Positions 26,679 through 35,089 of a DNA stretch of 35,298 bases are shown one piece after another. The first letter of the stretch is position 1, and every line of letters starts with the position of its first letter. A model generated the notes under the pieces. It saw nothing but the letters and a program-made list of their open reading frames with translations. It was not told where the DNA came from and made no database searches. A program made the translations under genes and the position numbers. The stretch comes from Bacteroidota bacterium (GTDB lineage: Bacteria > Bacteroidota > Bacteroidia > Chitinophagales > Chitinophagaceae): the NCBI GenBank assembly GCA_013289015.1, contig JABDAV010000028.1:284-35581 (forward strand). Direction: 5' to 3'.

Positions 26679-26791
26679 TTTTGTAAATTCCAACTCAAGT
26701 ATATCAAAAATTACAGAAGTAATATTTAATAAACCAGTTCATCTTTTTAAAAACAAACGGCAGTAATAAACTGTCGTTTTGTTTTTGGATA
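26679..26791 (-). repeat. Direct repeat copy A: decayed duplicate of the 3' end of the phosphopantetheinyl transferase gene
   Basis: Over 26703-26791 this is about 90% identical, by hand alignment, to 27987-28077. Weaker similarity reaches back to 26679, matching 27958. On the minus strand it still encodes QKQNDSLLLPFVFKK and, after a frameshift, NITSVIFD, as in the last ~38 codons of the intact gene. No start codon or catalytic motif is present, so this is a fragment. Confidence 0.85.
26749..26786. terminator. Bidirectional hairpin terminator within repeat copy A
   Basis: AAAAACAAACGGCAG (26749-26763) pairs with CTGTCGTTTTGTTTTT (26771-26786) across TAATAAA, with a G-T pair and a one-base bulge. 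The flanking A-run and T-run suit termination in both directions, including for the PhnB-like gene. Confidence 0.6.
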
Positions 26792-27031
26792 CTATTTGAA
26801 ACTGTTGTTATAATAAAACGATCACAGACTTTTATTTAAACATTAGATATTTAATCATATATTTATAATGTTCTAATGATCGCTGGGTTTTTCAGAATTT
26901 TCTTATATGCTGTATCAATACACCCCCGGTAACGAAACTAAACACTGCTTATAGATTGGTTATAAAACGTACACCATGTGAATAATGAAAACAGCAAGTG
27001 GTCATTTCTCAATCATCATAAAAATAAATTC
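26792..27031 (+). other. Leader of the secreted repeat-domain gene
   Basis: 240 bp with no gene. A loose inverted repeat, CATTAGA/TCTAATG, lies at about 26841-26878 around a 24-nt AT-rich spacer. A frame from 26976-26978 joins the downstream gene but precedes its signal peptide and is treated as leader. Confidence 0.35.
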
Positions 27032-27877
27032 ATGAAACAACAAACCAAAAGCTGGTTAAAGCCAGTGCTTACTGCAATTACTATTTGCGCTTTTCTTGCC
27101 TTGCATCCCGTACACATTAATGCCCAGGATAGCAGCAATTATTTTTCTGTTTCCTACATCAAACTAAAAGATCCTTCCAATGCACAACAGTATGAAACAG
27201 ATCTTATAGATTTTAATAAAAAGGCGCTTGAGTACAGGGTAAAAAATAATTTGATCTCGGGCTGGTATTTATGGAAGGTAGTAATGCCAGTTGGTACTTC
27301 ATCCGAGTATGATTATGTAGTAGTGATCAGTTCAAAAGATATACAGGTTTTATTAGACGATACCACTATGGCTGCTTCCTTTAAGGCAGCTTATCCTGAC
27401 AACACTGAAACGCTTCGCCAAAGCATGACCAGCACGCTTAACGGAATGCGTGCAATAGTGAAAAGAGAAATATATTCCAACTTAGCCGCATTCAACGACC
27501 AGGGAAAAATGCCTGCCTATGTCGAAGTGGATTATATGAAATCCGCTGCCAATAAGTATAACGATTATATTAAATCAGAAAAAGAAACATGGATGCCTGT
27601 ACATAAAGAAAGAATGAAACTGAATGTATTGGCAGGTTGGGAACTGGACGCTAAAGTATTACCCGCATCTGATAACGAACAATATGATTTTGTGACGGCA
27701 AATTACTTTTATACTTTATCTTCTATGCTTGATTCGAAATATACCGAGGCATTTAAAACTGTATGGCCAAAATCTGACATTAATGTGGTGTTCGCAAGCA
27801 CAGGCAGCCTGCGCATAATGGTAAGATCTGATATATTAAAGCTTGTTACTTATGTAGATGCAAGTAATACAAAATGA
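27032..27877 (+). CDS. Secreted protein with two tandem ferredoxin-like repeats, function unknown
   Basis: 281 residues from the ATG at 27032. An upstream GTG or ATG at 26976-26978 would place 18 residues before the signal peptide. The signal peptide is MKQQTKSWLKPVLTAITICA to INAQ. The mature part has two similar halves. Half one has FSVSYIKLKDPSNAQQY, LISGWYLWKVVMP, and YDYVVVISS. Half two has YVEVDYMKSAANKYNDY, VLAGWELDAKVLP, and YDFVTANYF. This order (strand, helix with Trp or Tyr, a conserved GW, a strand with YD-V) suggests two dimeric alpha/beta-barrel-like domains from an internal duplication. I do not recognise a named family. The gene is bracketed by two copies of the phosphopantetheinyl transferase 3' end. 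Confidence 0.8.
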   Translation: MKQQTKSWLKPVLTAITICAFLALHPVHINAQDSSNYFSVSYIKLKDPSNAQQYETDLIDFNKKALEYRVKNNLISGWYLWKVVMPVGTSSEYDYVVVISSKDIQVLLDDTTMAASFKAAYPDNTETLRQSMTSTLNGMRAIVKREIYSNLAAFNDQGKMPAYVEVDYMKSAANKYNDYIKSEKETWMPVHKERMKLNVLAGWELDAKVLPASDNEQYDFVTANYFYTLSSMLDSKYTEAFKTVWPKSDINVVFASTGSLRIMVRSDILKLVTYVDASNTK

Positions 27878-27892
27878 TTTAAAAGCTGCTCT

Positions 27893-27946
27893 GCGAATGT
27901 CTCCGGACTTCGCGGTTATATGCCTGAAGTTTCTGACTTCATATAA
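27893..27946. repeat. Pair of adjacent hairpins (REP-like)
   Basis: Hairpin 1 is GCGAA-T-GTC (27893-27901), loop TCCG, GAC-TTCGC (27906-27913). Hairpin 2 is TTATA (27916-27920), a 4-nt bulge, TGAAGT (27925-27930), loop TTCTG, ACTTCA (27936-27941), TATAA (27942-27946). There is no T-run after either, so they are not standard terminators. The layout suggests a repetitive palindromic unit. Confidence 0.55.
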
Positions 27947-27957
27947 TCAACAAAATG

Positions 27958-28077
27958 TTTTATAAAACCCAGCTCAATACAAGCGCATCAAAAATTACTG
28001 AAGTAATATTCAAATAAACCGGTTCATTTTTTTTAAAAACAAACGGCAGCAATAAACTGTCGTTTTGTTTTTTGATA
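27958..28077 (-). repeat. Direct repeat copy B (3' end of the phosphopantetheinyl transferase gene)
   Basis: This is the intact partner of the repeat at 26679-26791. It covers the last ~38 codons and stop of the phosphopantetheinyl transferase gene and includes the same hairpin (about 28035-28073). The distance between copies is about 1.28 kb. Confidence 0.85.
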
Positions 28078-28616
28078 TTGCTAATAAGTTGCATGTTTTC
28101 TCTAAAATCAACGTTGCCTAAACTATACCATTTGAACAAAGCTTCTTTGGCGCTCCATATAATTGTAAACAGTAAACGGTAAGCAGTGAACGGTGAACTG
28201 TTTACTATTAACCGCTCACCGTTCACTAAAAATTGTTTCTCTTTTTCATGAATGAATTTATGCGCAATGCGTTCAACTTTATCTGAAGGTCTTTCTATAT
28301 CAATTCCAACTCTATGCATTGAACTTACAATAGCAGCCGCATATTCTCCACAATGTGAAATAGAAAAATGATATTGCTCGTTTGGCAAATAAGGCTTTCT
28401 TGTATCGGCAATTAAAATTTCTGCGTAAGGAAAATCAGGAAATAAAAATTGCAGCAAATATCTTCCTGCCAAATGCTGCAATCGCTTATGCGGATGCGTT
28501 ATATTTTGTGGCAATGGAACTTTTGCAAGAAAAAAATTTTCATCTTCTTCTATTCGCCATATACCAAGTTTCGTGGTTGCATTAATTGTATGCTGATAAA
28601 ATAAAGGCACAAACAA
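27960..28616 (-). CDS. 4'-phosphopantetheinyl transferase (Sfp/AcpT type)
   Basis: 218 residues. The enzyme transfers phosphopantetheine from CoA to a serine of acyl or peptidyl carrier proteins. Family motifs are present: RKPYLPNEQYHFSISHCGEY (substrate/CoA side), VGIDIERPSDK with the Mg-binding Asp/Glu, FIHEKEKQF and WSAKEALFKWY. Between the last two motifs sits a segment of about 20 residues (NGERLIVNSSPFTAYRLLF) that is encoded by a heptamer inverted repeat at 28165-28226. It lengthens a loop that is shorter in most homologues, and it keeps the frame open. There is no polyketide or peptide synthetase nearby. The start is the ATG at 28616. Activity is likely but the insertion could affect it. 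Confidence 0.88.
   Translation of the reverse strand: MFVPLFYQHTINATTKLGIWRIEEDENFFLAKVPLPQNITHPHKRLQHLAGRYLLQFLFPDFPYAEILIADTRKPYLPNEQYHFSISHCGEYAAAIVSSMHRVGIDIERPSDKVERIAHKFIHEKEKQFLVNGERLIVNSSPFTAYRLLFTIIWSAKEALFKWYSLGNVDFRENMQLISNIKKQNDSLLLPFVFKKNEPVYLNITSVIFDALVLSWVL
28165..28226. repeat. Heptamer-based inverted repeat inside the phosphopantetheinyl transferase gene
   Basis: Read on the minus strand, the tract is nine 7-bp units starting with G: GTGAACG, GTGAGCG, GTTAATA, GTAAACA, GTTCACC, GTTCACT, GCTTACC, GTTTACT, GTTTACA. Two alternative stems exist: GTGAACGGTGA (28186-28196) with TCACCGTTCAC (28216-28226), and GTAAACAGT (28165-28173) with ACTGTTTAC (28197-28205). The surrounding gene does not share this periodicity. 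Confidence 0.8.
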
Positions 28617-28628
28617 ATTTACTGTACC

Positions 28629-28661
28629 AGACCTAACAGGTTTTAAAAACCTGTTAGGTCT
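28629..28661. repeat. Perfect 33-nt palindrome between two genes
   Basis: Arms 28629-28644 and 28646-28661 are perfect 16-bp inverted repeats (AGACCTAACAGGTTTT on the left) around a single A. It sits in the 55-bp gap between the SRPBCC stop and the phosphopantetheinyl transferase start. It could act as a terminator for the SRPBCC gene, but its symmetry is stronger than needed for that. Confidence 0.8.
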
Positions 28662-28671
28662 CCAAAAATAT

Positions 28672-29097
28672 TTAATTAGACTCAGTATACTTTTTATAAT
28701 TATTCAATATTGCCTGCCATCCGTTTTTTTGCATCTCAACAGGATTTGTATTTTCCGCTTCAAAAACTTCTGTTACATGCGTTATTTTATCATTGCCTGA
28801 AAAAACAATCTTTACTTTTCTGCCATCTCCAAGTGTGTATTCAATCTTTTTACGTTCTTCAACTGTATCATAAACACCGCCAAAATCAAAACCGAAACTT
28901 TCATCTTTAGCTTCCATTCGATAACTGAATTTGCCGCCGGGACGGAGATCATTTTCTGCTGTTGGCGAATGCCAGTCATCAGATGCATAATTCCAGTTAA
29001 CAATATGCTCTGGCTTTGTAAAATATTCCCAGGCTTTTTCAACTGGAGCATTAATTGTTGTTTCAATAACAATGTCAATTTTTTTATTTGTTTCCAT
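28672..29097 (-). CDS. SRPBCC / AHSA1-type START-fold protein
   Basis: 141 residues. The pattern IVIETTINAPVEKAWEYFTKPEHIVNWN opens the fold, followed by WHSPTAENDLRPGGKFSYRM, FDFGGVYDTVEERKKIEYTL and a C-terminal helix with MQKNGWQAILNNYKKY. These are the usual landmarks of the AHSA1 branch of SRPBCC proteins, which form a deep hydrophobic cavity. The ligand is unknown. It has no signal peptide. It lies upstream of the phosphopantetheinyl transferase gene on the same strand, with the perfect palindrome between them. Confidence 0.9.
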   Translation of the reverse strand: METNKKIDIVIETTINAPVEKAWEYFTKPEHIVNWNYASDDWHSPTAENDLRPGGKFSYRMEAKDESFGFDFGGVYDTVEERKKIEYTLGDGRKVKIVFSGNDKITHVTEVFEAENTNPVEMQKNGWQAILNNYKKYTESN

Positions 29098-29204
29098 AAC
29101 AAGAATTTTTGTTGATGATTATCATGCAAACATCAGTATTTTATAAAAAAGTTTAAGCTGTATAAAACGACAATTATAAGGTTGTTTGCGACCTTTAATT
29201 TATT

Positions 29205-32200
29205 TTATTTCAGACTTGCTTCAGCCGGGTACTTCGTTTTTAATGCTTCCAGGTATTTTTGCTTTTCAGGTTCCCTTTCTTTTTTTGAATAGTCTGTATG
29301 ATAATGATGGCTTTGCAGGAAACGTATCTGTATCTCATCCCATTGCTTCTCATTATTAACAATATCGAAAGTTTTAAACTCTTCAAAAAGTGTTTTGCCT
29401 GTAGTATAAAAGTCCTCACGCCCTAAGTAATCAAGATCTGCATCGCAAATAATTGCTTCAAGTTTTGTATGTGGTTTCTGCGGAATTTTTGTAGCCATGA
29501 TCATTCCGCAAATGCTATCAAGCGCATTTTTTTGAAAACCGAAATAAGGCAAAACAGTTCTTGCCAATTCACATCCCTTTTCTTCGTGGTTGTTGTATAA
29601 TTCAGTAAACCCGCTGTCGTGAAATAATACTGCAATGCGCAACAATTCAACATCGGTTTCATTTATTTTTTCTGAAGCAGCAATCTGCAGTGCTGCACCA
29701 AGCACATCTTCAGTATGATGATACCCATGATACGTTAACTGAGGCGGTAAATTTCTTATGAGTTTCGCCCTGATAAAATTCTCCGCACCATTTGGACTGA
29801 ATACAGGAGGTGTCTTTTCAATATCCAGAAAATACATATCTACAAAACCCTTGTTCTTTGCCACGATCTTTCCGCGGTAAGTACAATCATAAACATCTTT
29901 TATTAAATTGTAAGTAGCGCCCGAAAGATTGATCTTTGCCGGCTCGCAACCAGACTCCATGCGTGACGCGATATTTACAGTATCACCCCAAATATCATAA
30001 GCGAATTTTTTAATGCCTACAATTCCGGCAATAACAGGGCCTGAGTGTATACCAATCCTGATCTCAAATGATGGCTGATTAAACTTTTGCCTTTCAATAT
30101 TGGAAACAGTAACAAATTGTTCAATTTCCAAAGCAGCCTTTATAATATCGAGTGCATGGGTTTCATTAGTTACCGGCAAGCCGCCTGCGCACATATAGCT
30201 GTCGCCGATTGTTTTTATTTTTTCGAGACCATATTTAGTAACTATTTCATCAAAAGCACTGTAATAAAAATTAATTTCTTCTATCAATTGATCTGCATCA
30301 AGCTTTTCACTTGTTCCGGTGAAGTTTACAAAATCAGTAAACATAACTGTGATGTTTGAAAACATTTTTGGTTTCGCAGATCCGAAAGTTTTTAATTCAT
30401 CAGCCGTTTCAACAGGAAGAATATTCAATAATAAATTATCTGATTTTTGTTTTTCTTTTTCAAGTGCAAGGTTTTGCTTCTCTAATTCTATTGTTCTTTC
30501 TTTTACTTTTTCTTCAAGGCTTTCATATATCTCCGCATTCTCAAGAGAAACTGCTATTTGTCCGGACAATAACTTTAGAAAATCTACACGCTCTTTTGTA
30601 AAAACACCTGTGTACAAATTATTTTCAAGATACAATATCGCTGTAAGCCTTCTTTGATTAAGAACAGGAAGACTTAATGCTGATAATATTTCTTTATCCT
30701 GAACAACAGGATCTGAAGAAAAAATGTTATCTGCAGAAATATTTTCAATTACAAGATCTTCTTTTGTACGTGTTACATAATTTATTACAGATTCAGGCAC
30801 AAGTTTATTTCCCTGCAAAGGAATGCCTGCGTTCATATGTTGCTCTGCATTATCAGCAGTATTTGCACCAGCAATAAACCACTTTCCGTTTTTGCTGATA
30901 ATAAGATAACCATTTTGAGCGCCGGCATTTTCAACAACGATACTCATTAATTTTTCCACCAGTTTATCGAGCAATATTTCACCGGAAATTGCTATTGAAG
31001 CTTTCATCAGCGCATTCATGTCCAGCTCAATATTCGCCTGCTCTTTAAAAGAAGTATCATCCACATGCGGCTCGCCGCGTATACTTTTTCCTTTTTCTTT
31101 TTTCAGTTTTAAATTATAGCGGTTATCCAGTTCATTCGCTTTTGCGAAGGCGCCCCATTTTTGATAAACACGCCTGGCTTCTGTAATATATTTATTAGCA
31201 GCTTCTGCATTATTTGTTTGATCATAAAACCTGGCAGCAAGCTCATTTGATAAAGCTTCTTCCAACATAAAATTACTGGCTATAGCAGCCCCGATCGCTT
31301 TATCGTAATATGCTGCAGCAAGTTCATCATTGTTGTTCAACCTGTGTAACTCAGCCTGTACAAGATACATTTTGGCAATATAATTTTCCGGGGCGCTTTT
31401 AGCGGCTTTCTCAATTTTTTTAAATATACGCCTGGCTTTAAATAACATCAATTTTTTTGATGCGCCCGACTTCTCTTCAGCCAGGCGAAGCAATGAAAGC
31501 GCATACATAGTTTGTATGAAAATAACATGTGGCCATGCAAGTACGTTATCAATTATTTTGAAAGCATCTTCAGCCAGCGTAATTACTTCATCCGGTTTGT
31601 TGAACAAATAACAGAGCAAAACTTTACCCGCGGCATACACGCACAATCCTGTATAATCAAAAGTTTCCTCCTGCGTTTTTTTATCAATATCTTCATCATA
31701 ATACTTACCGGATAATTGCACACCTGTATTGTTTGCATCCAGCAAAACAGCAGTTGTTTGTATTATTGTATTCAGCCACCGCAATCCAAGGTCCTGCTTA
31801 ATCTTTCTTAGCGATAAAGCGTATGCTTCCATTTCAGTTATTAACTGCGGCAAAGCATAATTCATAAAAAATTTAAGTACACAATAATTAAATGCAGCAT
31901 ACGATGCAAAAAGAAAATCGCCTGTTTCCAATCCTTTATGATAACTCTCTAATATTTCAGAAAGGTTGTGGCTGTAATGATATCTCCAGTTTTGAATAAA
32001 ATTTCCATTGATAAAATGAACTTTTGAAGAAAGGGATGCAGCATGAAATTTTTCATTAAGGCCTACTGAAAGGTTGCCGTATTTTAATCCTTCATCAAAT
32101 TCAAAAGTGCTGCCACACATGATAATGCCATAGGTTGCATATGCAAAAGCTGTATGTATATGATTGCCGTATTTTACCGAAAGATTTATCTGCTTAAAAA

Positions 32201-34970
32201 CAATTAATGGAAAAAGATTTTTCTTAGCAAAGTAAGAAGGTGAAGCAATGTCTGAAAGAATTTCCATAATGGCCGACTGGCGTTTATCTTTCATTTCAGG
32301 AATAGAAAGTAAATATTCAGCAGACTTATTGCGCAGGTTTATTTTACACTTAATAAGGCTTACAAGAATGTTTACTTTATTTGGGTTTAAAGGAAAATTT
32401 ACACCAAGAGACCGCAGGCATATTGCTCCTGTTTTAAATGCTTCGTCGTTTTTGGCAAGCGATACATAACCGTTGATCTTGATCCTGTAAGCCTTTATAC
32501 GGTCTTCTATATTACCTGCGTTGTTTAAAATAACAGAAGTAAGTTTTTCCATTTCTTCAAGGTTGCCGCTTAAATAAGCAGCTTCTGCACCTTCATTGTA
32601 CAAGTCAAGCGAAAGCGTATAATATTCATTCCATGAATCTGCAGGTAAAATATTTATTCCGCTTTGTAAAAATTTAAAAGCAGGTTCATAAGCAGCAGAA
32701 ACTTTTGCTCTTTTTCCTGCATAAAGATCAAGCGTTGCCGTTTGAATTTTTTCTTTTTTATCAATCATTAATGAAGCACCAAAGTTGAGGTGATTCATCA
32801 GGTCGAAAATTTGCTCACGCTTTTTTTCCTCGGTGTAATTCTTTTCCATCAATCGCCCGATGCGCAGGTGTAATGCTCTTTTGTTTTCTTCTTTCACCAA
32901 CGCATAAGATGCCTGCTGTACCCTGTCATGCAAAAAACGATATTGTATCGGCGCCGCTTCATTAGTAGTTTCTAACAATTCAGCAAGCCTGTAAGCATTA
33001 CCAATTGGCAGAATAAGCCCTTCATGTATAGCAGGCCAAAGATCTGCGGCTGTTTCCCGTATTGATTTTTCGTAAATATGAGAAAGCGTTTGCAGATCAA
33101 ACTTATCACCTATGCAGGATGCATACATGCACAACAATTGTGCATTTTCATCAAGCTGCTTTATCTTACCAATCATCAATTCTACTACGTTATCTGTAAT
33201 ATCTAGGTTTAATATTTCATCAATATTCCATATCCACTTATCACTCGTATAATCAAAGACTATAAGTTTTCGCTGATAAAGAGATTTAAGAAATTCATTT
33301 ACAAAAAAAGGATTACCCCCGGTTTTATTTAATACCAGTTCGCTTAACCTTACATCGTCGGAAGGTTCACTTAACAGCGTGTCAGCAACCAGCTGATTCA
33401 GGTCTTCAAATGACAATTGATGCAACGTTATTTCTTCAACAGAGCGGTCAATTTCTTTCACATAAGTGATCATTTGCAGAAGCGGATGCGCAGCATTTAC
33501 TTCATTATTTCGGTAGGTGCCTATCAACAACAGGTAAGATGTTTCTTTATCTGCCATTAATAATCTTATCAGTTTTAAAGTAGGAACATCTGCCCATTGC
33601 AGATCATCTAAAAAAACAACAAGCGGATTTTCTTTGCTTCCAAACATTTGAATAAACGTGAGGAATAACAGGTTTATCCTGTTGATGGTTTCTGCAGCCG
33701 GTAATGAAATAACATCCGGTTGCTTGCCGATGATGAGTTCAACTTCAGGAATTACATTCGTTATTAACTGGGCATTGGCGCCTAAGGCCTGTATCATTTT
33801 TTGTTTCCAGAATGCAATTACTTCATCGCTTTCAGAAAGCAACTGGCGAACCAATCCTCTGAACGCACTTGCACCCGCACTGTAAGGAATATCGCGATGA
33901 AACTGGTCGTGTTTACCACTGGTAAAAAAGCCGCCGTTATCCACAACATATTTATGCACTTCTTCAATAAGCGATGATTTACCAATACCCGAAAAACCTG
34001 AAACCATTACCAGGGATGCGCTTCCTTTTGCAGTTTTTTCAAAAGCTTCTATCAACCGCTTTACTTCTTTTTCCCTGCCATATAATTTTTGCGGAATAAA
34101 AAAATGATCTGACTTATCATTTTGTGCAATGCCGGAAAATTCTACAGCACCTTTTTCTTTTAACTGATGATAACAGGCTTCCAGGTCAAACTTTATTCCC
34201 CGCGCGGTTTTGTATCTCATTTCCGGCGCCTTCTCAATCAATTTCATTATGATCGCGCTTATGGTAACCGGTATCTTGTTATTAACGACAGAGGGTGGTT
34301 GCGGCATCCGCGCTATATGTGCATGAACCAGTTCACCGGGATCTGTTGAATGAAACGGAAGCGTATGCGTTGCCATTTCATATAAGAGTATTCCAAGGGA
34401 ATAAAAATCAGATCGGTGATCAATTGCACGATTGGTACGGCCGGTTTGTTCAGGAGAAATGTATTGCAAATTGCCTTCAATATTTCTGTGACTTACAATT
34501 TCAATAACCTGCTGTGTTAACAGCATCGCAATAGAAAAATCAACCAGTTTAATTGTAAAGGTTGCGGGATCAATCAGGAAATTTGCGGGATTAAAATCTT
34601 TATGAATAATTTCTTTATTATGCAATTCAGCCAATATCGCAGTCAATTGTATTGCAACAATTAAAAACTCTTCAGTTGAAAAACTATGTTGCTTCAAAAA
34701 TTCACTTAATGGAATGCCTTTGAAGTCTTCCATAATAATAGCACCGGAATCATTTAGTTCAAGCATTTTAATAACGCCTGTAAAATTGATACCTGCTGCT
34801 ATTTCAAATTCGCGTTTTAATTCTACGAGATCCGATGCTTCAGGAAAATCTTTTGCTAAAGATTTTAAAATAACAGGCTGATCATCTTTTTTGCGAATGG
34901 CATGGCAAAACAGTTTTTGATTATTGTTATAAATAACACCTGTTATTTCAAAACCGGGAATAGTTGCCAT
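29205..34970 (-). CDS. Multidomain signalling protein: kinase, AAA ATPase, GAF, adenylate cyclase, HD
   Basis: 1921 residues from the ATG at 34970; a TTG 15 codons upstream is less likely. Domains in order: a Ser/Thr-kinase-like domain (about 1-270) with VILKSL, catalytic HKDFNPANFLI, VDFS instead of DFG, and YISPEQTG, but without a clear glycine-rich loop; an AAA/NACHT-like ATPase with Walker A GFSGIGKSS near 325 and Walker B VVFLDDLQWAD near 453; long helical repeats (about 640-1320); a GAF domain (about 1320-1470); a coiled linker; a class III cyclase (about 1535-1710); and an HD domain (about 1740-1900). The cyclase has both metal Asp (MFTDFVNFT, GDSYM), Lys and Asp of adenine specificity (KIKTIGD, YDIWGD) and NIASR. 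The HD set is YHHTED, LFHDSGF, CDADLDYLG. The front half resembles HstK-type proteins, whose C-terminus is usually a histidine kinase. Confidence 0.92.
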   Translation of the reverse strand: MATIPGFEITGVIYNNNQKLFCHAIRKKDDQPVILKSLAKDFPEASDLVELKREFEIAAGINFTGVIKMLELNDSGAIIMEDFKGIPLSEFLKQHSFSTEEFLIVAIQLTAILAELHNKEIIHKDFNPANFLIDPATFTIKLVDFSIAMLLTQQVIEIVSHRNIEGNLQYISPEQTGRTNRAIDHRSDFYSLGILLYEMATHTLPFHSTDPGELVHAHIARMPQPPSVVNNKIPVTISAIIMKLIEKAPEMRYKTARGIKFDLEACYHQLKEKGAVEFSGIAQNDKSDHFFIPQKLYGREKEVKRLIEAFEKTAKGSASLVMVSGFSGIGKSSLIEEVHKYVVDNGGFFTSGKHDQFHRDIPYSAGASAFRGLVRQLLSESDEVIAFWKQKMIQALGANAQLITNVIPEVELIIGKQPDVISLPAAETINRINLLFLTFIQMFGSKENPLVVFLDDLQWADVPTLKLIRLLMADKETSYLLLIGTYRNNEVNAAHPLLQMITYVKEIDRSVEEITLHQLSFEDLNQLVADTLLSEPSDDVRLSELVLNKTGGNPFFVNEFLKSLYQRKLIVFDYTSDKWIWNIDEILNLDITDNVVELMIGKIKQLDENAQLLCMYASCIGDKFDLQTLSHIYEKSIRETAADLWPAIHEGLILPIGNAYRLAELLETTNEAAPIQYRFLHDRVQQASYALVKEENKRALHLRIGRLMEKNYTEEKKREQIFDLMNHLNFGASLMIDKKEKIQTATLDLYAGKRAKVSAAYEPAFKFLQSGINILPADSWNEYYTLSLDLYNEGAEAAYLSGNLEEMEKLTSVILNNAGNIEDRIKAYRIKINGYVSLAKNDEAFKTGAICLRSLGVNFPLNPNKVNILVSLIKCKINLRNKSAEYLLSIPEMKDKRQSAIMEILSDIASPSYFAKKNLFPLIVFKQINLSVKYGNHIHTAFAYATYGIIMCGSTFEFDEGLKYGNLSVGLNEKFHAASLSSKVHFINGNFIQNWRYHYSHNLSEILESYHKGLETGDFLFASYAAFNYCVLKFFMNYALPQLITEMEAYALSLRKIKQDLGLRWLNTIIQTTAVLLDANNTGVQLSGKYYDEDIDKKTQEETFDYTGLCVYAAGKVLLCYLFNKPDEVITLAEDAFKIIDNVLAWPHVIFIQTMYALSLLRLAEEKSGASKKLMLFKARRIFKKIEKAAKSAPENYIAKMYLVQAELHRLNNNDELAAAYYDKAIGAAIASNFMLEEALSNELAARFYDQTNNAEAANKYITEARRVYQKWGAFAKANELDNRYNLKLKKEKGKSIRGEPHVDDTSFKEQANIELDMNALMKASIAISGEILLDKLVEKLMSIVVENAGAQNGYLIISKNGKWFIAGANTADNAEQHMNAGIPLQGNKLVPESVINYVTRTKEDLVIENISADNIFSSDPVVQDKEILSALSLPVLNQRRLTAILYLENNLYTGVFTKERVDFLKLLSGQIAVSLENAEIYESLEEKVKERTIELEKQNLALEKEKQKSDNLLLNILPVETADELKTFGSAKPKMFSNITVMFTDFVNFTGTSEKLDADQLIEEINFYYSAFDEIVTKYGLEKIKTIGDSYMCAGGLPVTNETHALDIIKAALEIEQFVTVSNIERQKFNQPSFEIRIGIHSGPVIAGIVGIKKFAYDIWGDTVNIASRMESGCEPAKINLSGATYNLIKDVYDCTYRGKIVAKNKGFVDMYFLDIEKTPPVFSPNGAENFIRAKLIRNLPPQLTYHGYHHTEDVLGAALQIAASEKINETDVELLRIAVLFHDSGFTELYNNHEEKGCELARTVLPYFGFQKNALDSICGMIMATKIPQKPHTKLEAIICDADLDYLGREDFYTTGKTLFEEFKTFDIVNNEKQWDEIQIRFLQSHHYHTDYSKKEREPEKQKYLEALKTKYPAEASLK

Positions 34971-35089
34971 GATACTTACTGATGTTATTATTGAATTTAA
35001 AAACTTCGAAAGCAATAATTAAAGCTATGCATCATTTATTACAATGTTGGCAATACAACAGGCAGCAACAAGATCATCATGCAAATTTA

